This document shows positions 10,187 through 18,274 of a DNA stretch of 64,000 nucleotides, in pieces. Location: assembly GCF_018860625.1 (NCBI RefSeq), contig NZ_JAHKQB010000017.1, forward strand, positions 171,487-235,486. The letters are read 5' to 3'. Under the pieces are notes generated by a model. It saw only the letters and a program-made list of their open reading frames with translations, ran no database searches and was not told where the DNA came from. The stretch comes from Paracoccus sp. C2R09. Lineage in GTDB: Bacteria > Pseudomonadota > Alphaproteobacteria > Rhodobacterales > Rhodobacteraceae. Position 1 is the first letter of the stretch, and the number at the start of each line of letters is the position of its first letter. The position numbers and the translations under genes are program-made.

Positions 10187-10987
10187 TCAGCCCTCGGGGC
10201 GGACCTTGGCGGCGGTGCCACCGGCGAAGGCCGCCAGCCGCTCGCGCGCCGCGTCCTGCGTGTTCACCACCCCCGCGACGACCGCCTCGGCATAGGCCGC
10301 GTCCAGCGCGCTCATGTTCTGCATATGGCTGATGGCCGAGCAGATCGCGAAGTTCGACAGGGCTGGGTTCTGTGCTGCCCGTTCCGCCAGCTCCCGGGCC
10401 TTGGCCTCGGGGTCCTGCACCAGATACTGGCACAGGCCGACCGCGGCCGCCTCTTCGCCTGCATAGAGCCTGCCTGTCAGCATCATGTCGATCATCCGCG
10501 CCTTGCCGATCAGGTCGGCGACGCGGATCGTCGCGCCGCCGCCGGTGAACAGGCCGCGCTGTCCCTCGGGCAGGCCGAAATAGCAATCCGGCCCCGCGAC
10601 GCGGATATGGGCCGCCGATGCCAGTTCCAGCCCGCCGCCGACGACCGCACCCTTCAGGGCCGCGATGATCGGGACGCCGCCATATTCCATCTTGTTGAAC
10701 GCCTCGTGCCACCGCATGCAGACGCGCATGAAATCCGCGGCCGACCGTTCCTCGCGGTGATGTTCCACCAGATCCAGCCCCGCGCAGAAATGCGGCCCCT
10801 CGGCGCGCAGGATCGCGGCGCGGATGCCTTCGTGGGGCAGGGCCGCGAAGATGTCGATCAGTTCCTCGATGGTGGCGATGTCCAGCGCATTGCGCTTGGC
10901 CGGACGGTTCAGCGTCACCGTGGCGATGCCCGCGCTGTCCACCTCCAGCGCGATGTTGCGCAGTTCCAGATCCGCAAGCTTGCGCAT
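10187..10987 (-). CDS. Enoyl-CoA hydratase/isomerase (crotonase family)
   Basis: Crotonase-fold protein of 266 residues. The oxyanion-hole segments are present: [10 protein letters not shown] followed by [12 protein letters not shown], then [21 protein letters not shown]. The substrate is not identifiable. The two catalytic glutamates of classical enoyl-CoA hydratase are only partly evident ([14 protein letters not shown] replaces the usual PE..LG..P region), so another crotonase-type reaction is possible. It is the downstream end of a minus-strand run that includes an AEC transporter 31 bases upstream. Confidence 0.8.
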   Translation of the reverse strand: MRKLADLELRNIALEVDSAGIATVTLNRPAKRNALDIATIEELIDIFAALPHEGIRAAILRAEGPHFCAGLDLVEHHREERSAADFMRVCMRWHEAFNKMEYGGVPIIAALKGAVVGGGLELASAAHIRVAGPDCYFGLPEGQRGLFTGGGATIRVADLIGKARMIDMMLTGRLYAGEEAAAVGLCQYLVQDPEAKARELAERAAQNPALSNFAICSAISHMQNMSALDAAYAEAVVAGVVNTQDAARERLAAFAGGTAAKVRPEG

Positions 10988-11018
10988 CCCGTTCCTCCTC
11001 TTCCCTCGTCCCGAAGGC

Positions 11019-11942
11019 TTAGCCGCCGATCAGGGTCATGACCAGCGGGATGGTCGCGATGCTGATCGCGGTCGAGATCAGGATCGCGGCCGATGTGCGC
11101 TGTTCGGCCAGCCCGAAATGCTGCGCCAGGATATAGACGTTGCCTGCCACCGGCAGGGCGGCCGCCGCGACCATGACCCCCGCCGCGAAGGGATCGACCC
11201 CGAAGGCCCGCGCCGCGATCCAGACCGCCAGCGGGTGCAGGACCAGCTTGGCCGCGCCCAGCCAGCCCGACACCGCGACCCGCCCCAGCCGCAGTCCTGC
11301 AAGGCTGGCGCCGATGGCGAACAAGGCGCCCGGCGTGGCGGCGGCACCCAGGATCGACAGGAATTCGTCCAGCGGGCGCGGCATGGGCAGTTCCGCCCCC
11401 GCCCAAGCCAGCCCCGCGGCCATGGACAGGATCATCGGGTTCGATGCGATCCCGCGCAGGATGGGGCGCAGGGTGCGCGGCCTGACGCCCCCGCTGCGTG
11501 CGGCATGGACGATCAGCGTGATCAGCGTGGCAAAGACGATGGTGTCGATGATCAGGACCATGAGCACCGGACCCACGGCATCCGGGCCCAGCAGGACGAC
11601 CAGCATTGGCACGCCCAGAAAGCCGGTATTCCCGATCATGCAGCATTGGGCCTCCATCGCGGCCTCGGGGACGGACAGGCCGCGCCACCGGCCGGCGGCC
11701 ATGGCGACGGCCCAGACCGCCAGCGATCCGGTCAGATAGGCCATGACGAAGCGCCCGTCGAAGATCGCGCCCAGATCCAGCCCCGCGGCAAAGCGGAACA
11801 GCATCGCCGACAGCGCGAACCAGAAGACGAAGCGGGTCAGCCATGCCGCGCCCTCGGGCGGGAAGAACCGGATGCGCGATGACAGCCAGCCAAGGCCTAT
11901 CAGCCCGAAGAAGGGCAGCGTCTTCAGAAAGACCTCGAACAT
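11019..11942 (-). CDS. AEC-family transporter (auxin efflux carrier type)
   Basis: Inner-membrane protein of 307 residues with about ten hydrophobic segments split into two halves, beginning [21 protein letters not shown] and including [24 protein letters not shown], the segment equivalent to the conserved NxGFlGxP motif of the family. Bacterial members export or take up small organic acids such as malonate or malate; the substrate here is unknown. It lies 24 bases downstream of mbfA on the same strand, so it may be read through from that unit. Confidence 0.85.
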   Translation of the reverse strand: MFEVFLKTLPFFGLIGLGWLSSRIRFFPPEGAAWLTRFVFWFALSAMLFRFAAGLDLGAIFDGRFVMAYLTGSLAVWAVAMAAGRWRGLSVPEAAMEAQCCMIGNTGFLGVPMLVVLLGPDAVGPVLMVLIIDTIVFATLITLIVHAARSGGVRPRTLRPILRGIASNPMILSMAAGLAWAGAELPMPRPLDEFLSILGAAATPGALFAIGASLAGLRLGRVAVSGWLGAAKLVLHPLAVWIAARAFGVDPFAAGVMVAAAALPVAGNVYILAQHFGLAEQRTSAAILISTAISIATIPLVMTLIGG

Positions 11943-11966
11943 GGGACCCCCCGGTCGGGCCGGGGG

Positions 11967-12947
11967 TCAGCCCTGTCCGATCAGCACCCCCACCGCCAGC
12001 ACCAGACCACCGCCCAGCACCACTTGCAAGGTCGCCCGCCAGAAGGGGGTGGCCATCCAGCGGCTCTGGATCCAGGCGATGGCCCACAGCTCGATCGCGA
12101 CGAACAGGATCGCGATGGTCGTGGCCAGCGTGAAATCCGGGATCAGGTAGGGCAGCGCATGGCCGAGGCCCCCCACCATGGTCATCACCCCCGACGCGAT
12201 GCCGCGCTTGATCGGCGATCCGCGCCCCGAGATGACGCCGTCGTCGGAGGCGGCCTCGGTGAAGCCCATGCTGATCCCCGCACCGATGCTGGCGGCCAGC
12301 CCCACGAGGAAGGTCGTCCACGGGTCCTGCGTCGCGAAGGCGGTGGCAAAGATCGGCGCCAAGGTCGAGACGCTGCCATCCATCAGCCCCGCAAGCCCCG
12401 GCTGGATCCAGGTCAGGACGAAGTCGCGATGGGCGACGGCATCCTCCTCGGCGCGGGCATCGGGGGTCAGGTGGGCTTCGGACAGCTCGCCCGCGCGGTC
12501 CTCGTGGCCGCGTTCGGCGGCGGCCAGGTCGCCCAGCAGCTTGCGCGTGCCGGCATCCTGGCAGCGCTGCGCCGCATGGGCATAGAATTCGGCCGCATCG
12601 CGTTCCATGCCCGCCGCCTCGGCGCGGATCGCGTCCAGCGACAGGTTTTGCATCATCCATGCGGGCCTGCGCGACAGGTAGCCCGCGACATGTTCGCGCC
12701 GGATCACCGGGATCGCGTCGCCGAAGCGGTCGGTGAAGCGGTCGATCAGCAGGCGGCGATGCCCGTCCTCCTCGGCGGCCATGCCTTCGAACACGGCGGC
12801 GGTCGCGGGGAAATCGTCGCGCAGCTCGACCGCCCAGTTGCGATAGATGCGGGCGTCGTCCTCTTCCGACGCGATGGCAAGCGCCAGGATTTCTCGTTCC
12901 GACAAGTCGGACAGGCGTTTGCGGCTGGACAGGAAGGGCAGGGTCAT
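11967..12947 (-). CDS. mbfA: Membrane-bound ferritin MbfA (ferritin-like domain plus VIT1 domain)
   Basis: Protein of 326 residues in two parts. Residues 1-165 are a ferritin-like four-helix domain with metal-ligand motifs (ALAIASEEDDARIYRNWA; MAAEEDGHRRLL; AAERGHEDRA). Residues 175-326 are a membrane VIT1/CCC1-type domain (DGSVSTLAPIFATAFA; GISMGFTEAASDDG). This architecture is MbfA, an Fe(II) exporter that protects alphaproteobacteria such as Bradyrhizobium and Agrobacterium from iron and peroxide stress. There it is under Irr control, but I found no clear ICE-box near this unit. Its ATG overlaps the stop of the DUF2478-TusA gene by 4 bases (ATGA), so translation is probably coupled. Confidence 0.9.
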   Translation of the reverse strand: MTLPFLSSRKRLSDLSEREILALAIASEEDDARIYRNWAVELRDDFPATAAVFEGMAAEEDGHRRLLIDRFTDRFGDAIPVIRREHVAGYLSRRPAWMMQNLSLDAIRAEAAGMERDAAEFYAHAAQRCQDAGTRKLLGDLAAAERGHEDRAGELSEAHLTPDARAEEDAVAHRDFVLTWIQPGLAGLMDGSVSTLAPIFATAFATQDPWTTFLVGLAASIGAGISMGFTEAASDDGVISGRGSPIKRGIASGVMTMVGGLGHALPYLIPDFTLATTIAILFVAIELWAIAWIQSRWMATPFWRATLQVVLGGGLVLAVGVLIGQG

Positions 12948-13690
12948 GGCGCGGCCTTGGCAGGGTTGCGGACCGACCTTGCGACGGTGAACTCGGTCAC
13001 GCCGCTGGGCAGGTCCCGTTGCGCGATCATGGCATGACCGGCCTCGTGGCAGAAATGCGGCAGATCGACCAAGGCCATGCGGTCGGTCGTGCGGATGCGG
13101 ATCATCGCGCCGGGATCGGCGGCCTCCAGCGCCTTGCGCAGACGCAGCACCGGCAGGGGGCACAGCAGATCGCGCGCATCCAGCGGCGGTGTCAGCTGCG
13201 CCAGCGCCCAGGCGCGGGCCTGCGCCGGTTCGATGCGTCGGGCCAGATCGCCCGCGAATTCCGTGAAGGCATCGGCCTGCTGGCGCGGCACATACAGGAT
13301 GACGGGCAGGTCGCGATCCATCGCATCCGCGATCAGGGCCACGAAGCCGCGGCCCGCGACCTCTTGCCGGGCAAATTTCGGCACGATCACCAGTTCCGCG
13401 CCCGCAAGCCCCGGCAGGGCCATTCCCGCCGCCTGTTCCAGCGCGCCCGCATCCAGCCGGCACCCCTGCGCCCCCGGCCCCAGCGATTGCGAGATGCGGA
13501 ATCGCGGCGCCTCGATGCCCAGGGCCTCGACCTCCATGTCGCAGGGACGATCCGGCCCAAGGTCGTGGTTGTGCTGGATCGCGCCGCCCAGGGACGCGCC
13601 CATGCGCTGCAATTCGCGCGCCAGATCGACCAACAGCCGGTCGGCCGCGCCGGGTGCGTCTTCGGCGGCAGAGGTGAACCAGGCCAGCAT
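12944..13690 (-). CDS. DUF2478-TusA fusion protein
   Basis: Protein of 248 residues made of two domains in one uninterrupted frame. Residues 1-155 match DUF2478, a family often found near molybdate genes, with RISQSLG (65-71), GCRLD (76-80), PKFARQEVAGRGF (114-126) and EFAGDL (154-159). Residues 171-240 are a TusA/SirA-like sulfur-carrier domain with the signature CPLP at 177-180 in LDARDLLCPLPVLRLRKALE. TusA proteins carry a persulfide on that Cys for tRNA thiolation, molybdenum cofactor and other sulfur-transfer routes. The start at 13690 has GGGGGAT 7 bases upstream; an in-frame ATG at 13705 would add 5 residues. It is coupled to mbfA. The combined function is unknown. Confidence 0.8.
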   Translation of the reverse strand: MLAWFTSAAEDAPGAADRLLVDLARELQRMGASLGGAIQHNHDLGPDRPCDMEVEALGIEAPRFRISQSLGPGAQGCRLDAGALEQAAGMALPGLAGAELVIVPKFARQEVAGRGFVALIADAMDRDLPVILYVPRQQADAFTEFAGDLARRIEPAQARAWALAQLTPPLDARDLLCPLPVLRLRKALEAADPGAMIRIRTTDRMALVDLPHFCHEAGHAMIAQRDLPSGVTEFTVARSVRNPAKAAP

Positions 13691-13815
13691 TCGATCATCC
13701 CCCATGATGCAGCGGCCCCAAGCATTATCCGATCATGGCGCGCTTGGCGACATTGCGCGACGGCATGTGACGGGACGGCTTTTCGTCGCCGTTCCGCGCG
13801 CGTATGACTTGCGCC

Positions 13816-14268
13816 ATGAGCATCGATAACGACGTGATCGCCCGCATCCGGGCCCTGTGTGACGGCGAGACCGACGAGGTCGCGCTGATGGCAACCATCG
13901 CCTGCGAATTGCACCAGTCCGACGACCGGTTCGACTGGACCGGCTTCTACCGCGTGACGGGGCCGGAACTGCTGAAGATCGGCCCCTATCAGGGCGGTCA
14001 CGGCTGCCTGGTGATTCCCTTCGCCCGCGGCGTCTGCGGCGCGGCCGCGCGGGAAAGGCGGACCCAGATCGTGGCCGATGTCGAGGAATTCCCCGGCCAT
14101 ATCGCCTGTTCCAGCAGCACGCGGTCGGAAATCGTCCTGCCGGTGATCGGGCGCGACGACCGCCTGATCGGCGTGCTGGACATCGACAGCGACAGGCCCG
14201 ATGCCTTCGACCAGACCGACGCCGATCGTCTGGAAGCCATCCTGGCCGAGGTCTTCGGCGACCTCTGA
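13816..14268 (+). CDS. msrC: Free methionine-(R)-sulfoxide reductase (GAF domain)
   Basis: Single GAF-domain protein of about 150 residues. The three conserved cysteines of fRMsr are present, in GGHGCLVIPF, ARGVCGAAARE and GHIACSSSTRSEIVLPV, which separates it from signalling GAF proteins. It reduces free L-Met-R-sulfoxide in the cytosol with thioredoxin. An in-frame ATG at 13804 would add four residues; neither start has a good Shine-Dalgarno. The window also carries the periplasmic protein-Met-sulfoxide system msrPQ near its right end. A LysE-type exporter starts 21 bases downstream. Confidence 0.85.
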   Translation: MSIDNDVIARIRALCDGETDEVALMATIACELHQSDDRFDWTGFYRVTGPELLKIGPYQGGHGCLVIPFARGVCGAAARERRTQIVADVEEFPGHIACSSSTRSEIVLPVIGRDDRLIGVLDIDSDRPDAFDQTDADRLEAILAEVFGDL

Positions 14269-14289
14269 TTCCCCGATGCGGAGCGTGAC

Positions 14290-14916
14290 ATGATCTGGGA
14301 CACCATCGCCAACATCCCCGCCAGCCAGATGCTGCCCTTCATCCTGGGCGGGCTGGTGCTGAACTTCGCCCCCGGGCAGGACGTGTTCTTCGCCAGCGCC
14401 TGCGGCATCCAGGGCGGCCCGCGTGCGGGCGCCTGGGCGGGCTTCGGCGTGGGCTTGGGCGTGCTGATGCACGTGACGCTGGCGACGGTGGGCCTGGGCG
14501 CGGTCGTGGCCGCCCACCCCGAGGCGCTGCGCGCGATCAAGTATGCGGGCGCGGCCTATCTTCTGTGGCTGGCCTGGAAAAGCTGGCACGCAGGAGAGAT
14601 CGACCCGAGCGCGCGCGGCAGCGTGCGCGTCTGGAACATCATCCGCCGCGGGTTCCTGTCCAACGCGCTGAACCCCAAGCCGGTGCTGTTCATGCTGGCC
14701 TTCCTGCCGCAGTTCACCAATGTCGCCTGGGGCCCGATCTGGCAGCAGATCCTGGGGCTGGGCCTGATCTTCGCCTTTACCGGCACGCTGGTCACCATCG
14801 GCTATGGCGTGGTCGGCGGGGTTGCGGGGCAGGTCATCGGCAAGCGGCTTGGCCTCGTGAACCGGATCGCTGCGGTGATGTTTGCGGGGCTGGCCATCCG
14901 GCTGGTGGCCAAGTAA
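14290..14916 (+). CDS. LysE/RhtB-family amino-acid exporter
   Basis: Inner-membrane protein of 208 residues with six predicted hydrophobic segments and the family hallmark LNFAPGQDVFFASACGIQGGPRAG near residues 23-46, equivalent to the GP(N/G) region of LysE/RhtB. The segment NALNPKPVLFMLAFLPQF around residue 125 is also typical. These proteins export amino acids such as lysine, threonine or homoserine lactones; the substrate cannot be told. It lies between msrC and an RluA synthase, all on the same strand with 10-21 base gaps. Confidence 0.85.
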   Translation: MIWDTIANIPASQMLPFILGGLVLNFAPGQDVFFASACGIQGGPRAGAWAGFGVGLGVLMHVTLATVGLGAVVAAHPEALRAIKYAGAAYLLWLAWKSWHAGEIDPSARGSVRVWNIIRRGFLSNALNPKPVLFMLAFLPQFTNVAWGPIWQQILGLGLIFAFTGTLVTIGYGVVGGVAGQVIGKRLGLVNRIAAVMFAGLAIRLVAK

Positions 14917-14926
14917 CCCCCACGGC

Positions 14927-15577
14927 ATGAGCGATTTCGTCTATGATCCGCCCCCCGGCGCCCCGCGCGTGATCCATGCCGATCACGAGGTGCTGGTGGT
15001 CGAGAAACCCTCGGGGCTGCTGTCGGTGCCGGGCCGGGGCGAGGATCGGGCCGATTGCCTGATCGCCCGCCTGCGAGAGGCATTCCCGACCGTGCTGCTG
15101 GTCCATCGGCTGGACCTGGATACCTCAGGGGTGATGGTCTTCGGCCTGACGCCCCATGCGCAGCGCCACCTGTCCAAGCAGTTCGAGGAACGCCGCACCA
15201 AGAAGGTTTATGTCGCGCGTCTGCATGGGCGGCTGGAGCCGCGCACGGGCCGTGTCGATCTGCCGCTGATCGTGGATTGGCCGAACAGGCCGCGCCAGAA
15301 GGTCGATCACGACGAAGGCCGCCCCGCCCAGACCGACTGGCGCGTGGTGCGCGCGGATGATGCGGAAACGCGGGTCCGGCTGATGCCCGTCACGGGTCGC
15401 AGCCACCAGCTGCGCGTCCACATGGCGGAAACGGGGCACGCGATCCTGGGCGATCCGCTCTATGCCACAGGCGAGGCACGTGACCATCCGCGCCTGATGC
15501 TGCATGCCGAGAGTCTGCGCTTCGCCCATCCCGATGGCGGCGTGCAGCAGGGCTTCACCTCTCCCGCGCCGTTCTAG
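14927..15577 (+). CDS. RluA-family pseudouridine synthase
   Basis: Protein of 216 residues with the RluA catalytic motif HRLDLDTSGVMVFG (catalytic Asp) near residue 60 and the C-terminal GRSHQLRVHMAETGHAILGDPLY block. It lacks an N-terminal S4 domain, like RluA itself, whose targets are 23S rRNA U746 and tRNA U32; the exact site is not provable here. The start MSDFVYDPPPG at 14927 lies 10 bases after the LysE stop. Its 3' end overlaps the convergent TVP38-like gene by 4 bases. Confidence 0.85.
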   Translation: MSDFVYDPPPGAPRVIHADHEVLVVEKPSGLLSVPGRGEDRADCLIARLREAFPTVLLVHRLDLDTSGVMVFGLTPHAQRHLSKQFEERRTKKVYVARLHGRLEPRTGRVDLPLIVDWPNRPRQKVDHDEGRPAQTDWRVVRADDAETRVRLMPVTGRSHQLRVHMAETGHAILGDPLYATGEARDHPRLMLHAESLRFAHPDGGVQQGFTSPAPF

Positions 15578-16260
15578 CGGCGCAGCCTGCGCGCGGCCCA
15601 TCGCGCGACCCACGGAAAGACTGCCAGCAGCGCCACGATGGCGATGATGCGCGGGCCCACGATGTCGCGCACGCGCTCGATCTCGGCGATCTGGGTGCCT
15701 GCGCCGACAAGGATGGCGGTATTCGGCAGCACGCCCAAGGCGGTGACGGCGGCATAGCCGCGCATCGTCATGCGCGACAGGCCCGACAGCAGGTTCAGCA
15801 CGAAGAAGGGCAGCCCCGGCGTCAGCCGCAGGCTGAGCAGCGCCAGAAGACCGTTTTCGGCCACGCGGGCATCCAGCCTGTCGGCCCGGCTGCCCATGAC
15901 CCGCCGGACGGGACCGTTCAGCCAGTAGCGGCCCGACAGGAAGGTCAGGATCGCGGCCATCATCGTGCCGGCAAGAACCAGCACCAGGGCCAGCCAGAAT
16001 CCGAAGACCGCGCCGCCGATCAACGACATGGGCACGATCACGGGGATGGGCAGCGATGCCCCCAGCCCGATGATCAGGACGAATGACAGAAGGGACAGCG
16101 TGGGGTTCGCATCGCGCCAGATCTCGGCGCGGATCAGCAGGGTGCGAAGTTCGTCCAGATCGGCCTGAAGCGCCGACAGAGACGGCCAGAGAAGCGGCGC
16201 CCCGGCGATGACGACCGCGACGGCCGCCAGCACCAGAACGCCCTTGAAGGCTGGGTTCAC
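15574..16260 (-). CDS. TVP38/TMEM64 (VTT, DedA-like) membrane protein
   Basis: Inner-membrane protein of about 228 residues with a VTT/SNARE-associated domain: LLSFVLIIGLGASLPIPVIVP, GGAVFGFWLALVLVLAGTMMAA, then the conserved LRLTPGLPFFVLNLLSGLSRM with a re-entrant-loop arginine. DedA/TMEM64 relatives are implicated in lipid flipping; the function here is inferred only. A GTG at 16260 overlaps the TGA of the upstream metallo-hydrolase (GTGA) and gives a coupled start; an ATG at 16281 would overlap by 25 bases. I prefer the GTG on spacing but am not sure. Confidence 0.75.
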   Translation of the reverse strand: MNPAFKGVLVLAAVAVVIAGAPLLWPSLSALQADLDELRTLLIRAEIWRDANPTLSLLSFVLIIGLGASLPIPVIVPMSLIGGAVFGFWLALVLVLAGTMMAAILTFLSGRYWLNGPVRRVMGSRADRLDARVAENGLLALLSLRLTPGLPFFVLNLLSGLSRMTMRGYAAVTALGVLPNTAILVGAGTQIAEIERVRDIVGPRIIAIVALLAVFPWVARWAARRLRR

Positions 16261-17027
16261 TCTTCGCCGTTCGGATACCAATTGGCAATCACCACTTCCG
16301 CGCCCGAGCCGCCAGCCTCCACCGCCTTGGTGAATGCGTCAAGGTCGCTGCCGCGATGGTGATAGGGGTAGACGACGCCCGGCGCGAAGGCCGTGACGGC
16401 ATCGGCCGCCTGTTCCACCGTCATGGTATAGGGCAGGTTCATCGGCAGGAACGCCACGTCGATATCGGTCAGCGCGCGCAGTTCCGGCGTATCCTCGGTG
16501 TCGCCCGCGATCAGGAACCGCTTGTCGCCGATGGTCAGGATATAGCCGTTGTCGCGGCCCTCGGGGTGATACTGCAGGCGGTCCTCGGTGATGTTGTAGG
16601 CGGGGATCGCCTCGATCGGCAGGTCCAGCGCGGTGCCGGTATCGCCATTGGCCATGACGGTCGCGCGGTCCTGCATCGCCTCGGGCAGCTTGTCGAAGAC
16701 CGACTGGTTCACGATCATCGGCACCTCGGCCAGGGCGTCCAGCGTCGGTTGATCGTAATGGTCGCCATGTTCATGCGTGATCAGGATCAGATCGGGGGCG
16801 GGCATGTCGGCATAAGCCTCGGCGCCGCCGACCGGATCGACATAGATCACCCCCGAGGGCGTTTCCCAAACCATGCTGGCATGATCGACCGCGTGGATCA
16901 CGACGTCGCCGGCCTCGGTCGCGTGGGTGAAGGGCCCGGCCTCCTGTGCGGCGGCAAATCTGGGCAGCATGGCGGCGCCCAGGGTGGCGACGGCGATCTG
17001 AAGGCTGTGGCGACGGGTGAAACGCAT
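16257..17027 (-). CDS. Exported metallo-beta-lactamase-fold hydrolase (UPF0173-like)
   Basis: Protein of 256 residues starting MRFTRRHSLQIAVATLGAAM and ending its leader near AAAQEAG, a twin-arginine type signal (TRRHSLQ), so export through Tat in a folded, metal-loaded state is likely. The MBL motif THEHGDHYDQP supplies the metal ligands near residue 85, with LIAGDTEDTPE and PYHHRGSD further on. The L-ascorbate-lactonase-like or UPF0173 group is the nearest family; the substrate is unknown. It is coupled to the downstream membrane protein by a 4-base overlap. Confidence 0.8.
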   Translation of the reverse strand: MRFTRRHSLQIAVATLGAAMLPRFAAAQEAGPFTHATEAGDVVIHAVDHASMVWETPSGVIYVDPVGGAEAYADMPAPDLILITHEHGDHYDQPTLDALAEVPMIVNQSVFDKLPEAMQDRATVMANGDTGTALDLPIEAIPAYNITEDRLQYHPEGRDNGYILTIGDKRFLIAGDTEDTPELRALTDIDVAFLPMNLPYTMTVEQAADAVTAFAPGVVYPYHHRGSDLDAFTKAVEAGGSGAEVVIANWYPNGEE

Positions 17028-17158
17028 GGCATCCTCGGGGTTGTTTGCGGAATTTCAGCAGACGCCAAACCGCGACGGGGGGGACCGGGTTCCGTGCCTT
17101 GCCCCGTTTCCGGGTGTAACCTGCGATTCGTGACAGGATTGCGGCAAGGAGGGGCAGG

Positions 17159-18211
17159 ATGACGCATTTGTGGGTCAGGGCGGAAAGCCGTCCGCACGAG
17201 GATCGCGTGGGGATCACCCCGGACGGCGTGCGCCACCTGTCGGCGCGGGGTTTCCGGATCACGGTCGAGGACAGCGCCCGCCGCGTCATCGCGACCGAGG
17301 AATACCGCAAGGCGGGGGCCATCATCGCCCCCAAGGGCAGCTGGCCCGACGCCCCCCGCGATGCCATCGTCTTCGGCCTCAAGGAGCTGCCGGATGACGG
17401 AACGCCCCTGGTCCACCGGCACATCATGTTCGGCCATGCCTACAAGGGCCAATCCGCCGGGCAGCGGCTGCTGCGGCGCTTTCGCGATGGCGGCGGGCGG
17501 CTTCTGGACCTGGAATACCTGACGGACGAGGATGGCCGCAGGCTGGCGGCCTTCGGATACTGGGCGGGATATGCCGGGGCGGCGGTGTCGCTGATGGCAT
17601 GGATCGCGCAGATGCGCGGCGGGATCTGCGACCCGGTCCATGCCTGGCCCGACAAGGATGCGCTGCAGGGATCGCTGCGCGCGTGGCTGGACGCGCTGGG
17701 CAGGCCGCGCCCGCGTGCCATCGTCATCGGCGCGAAGGGGCGCGTGGGGCGCGGGGCGCGCGACCTGATGACCGCGATGGGGCTGCGCGTCACCGAATGG
17801 GACCTGGCCGAGACCGCGCATGGCGGCCCCTTTCCCGAAGTGCTGGCGCACCAGATCTTCGTCAACGCGATCCTGGCCCGCCCGGGTGCGCCGGTCTTCG
17901 TGCCCGCGGATGCGACAGGCCCGGCCCGCGCGCTGCGCGTCATCGGTGATGTGGCCTGCGACCCCGACAGCGACTTCTCACCGATCAAGGTCTATGACCG
18001 GGCAACGGATTGGGACGCGCCCGTGCGGCGGGTGGCCGACAATCCGCCCTTGGACGTGATGGCCATCGACAACCTGCCCTCGATGCTGCCGCGCGAAAGC
18101 TCGGAGGATTACGCGGCGCAGCTTCTGCCGGTGCTGGAGGGGCTGGACGATCCGCAGGGCGGGGCCTGGGGGCGGGCCTCGCGGTTGTTCGACGAACATG
18201 CGCCCGGCTGA
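17159..18211 (+). CDS. Saccharopine dehydrogenase (NAD+, L-lysine-forming type)
   Basis: Protein of 350 residues related to fungal LYS1. The alanine-dehydrogenase/PNT-like N-terminal domain carries the paired catalytic residues in VFGLKELPDD (Lys) and LVHRHIMFGHAYKGQ (His). The C-terminal half holds a nucleotide fold with VIGAKGRVGRGARDLM and ends in DNLPSMLPRESSEDYAAQLLP, a family hallmark. It interconverts saccharopine with lysine plus 2-oxoglutarate. Since dapD indicates DAP-type lysine synthesis, a role in lysine breakdown or 2-oxoglutarate balance is more likely. The start is strongly supported by AAGGAGGGGCAGG upstream. Confidence 0.85.
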   Translation: MTHLWVRAESRPHEDRVGITPDGVRHLSARGFRITVEDSARRVIATEEYRKAGAIIAPKGSWPDAPRDAIVFGLKELPDDGTPLVHRHIMFGHAYKGQSAGQRLLRRFRDGGGRLLDLEYLTDEDGRRLAAFGYWAGYAGAAVSLMAWIAQMRGGICDPVHAWPDKDALQGSLRAWLDALGRPRPRAIVIGAKGRVGRGARDLMTAMGLRVTEWDLAETAHGGPFPEVLAHQIFVNAILARPGAPVFVPADATGPARALRVIGDVACDPDSDFSPIKVYDRATDWDAPVRRVADNPPLDVMAIDNLPSMLPRESSEDYAAQLLPVLEGLDDPQGGAWGRASRLFDEHAPG

Positions 18212-18274
18212 ATGCCGGGAACGTTTCCGGGGCGGAAGGGTTCCATCCCCAAGCATCCGACCGGAGGAGATACG

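Noticed and set aside
13706..13803. Irr/Fur-type iron box before the DUF2478-TusA-mbfA unit
   Set aside because: No TTTAGAANNNTTCTAAA-like sequence is present in the 98 bases upstream, so iron control cannot be read from the sequence.
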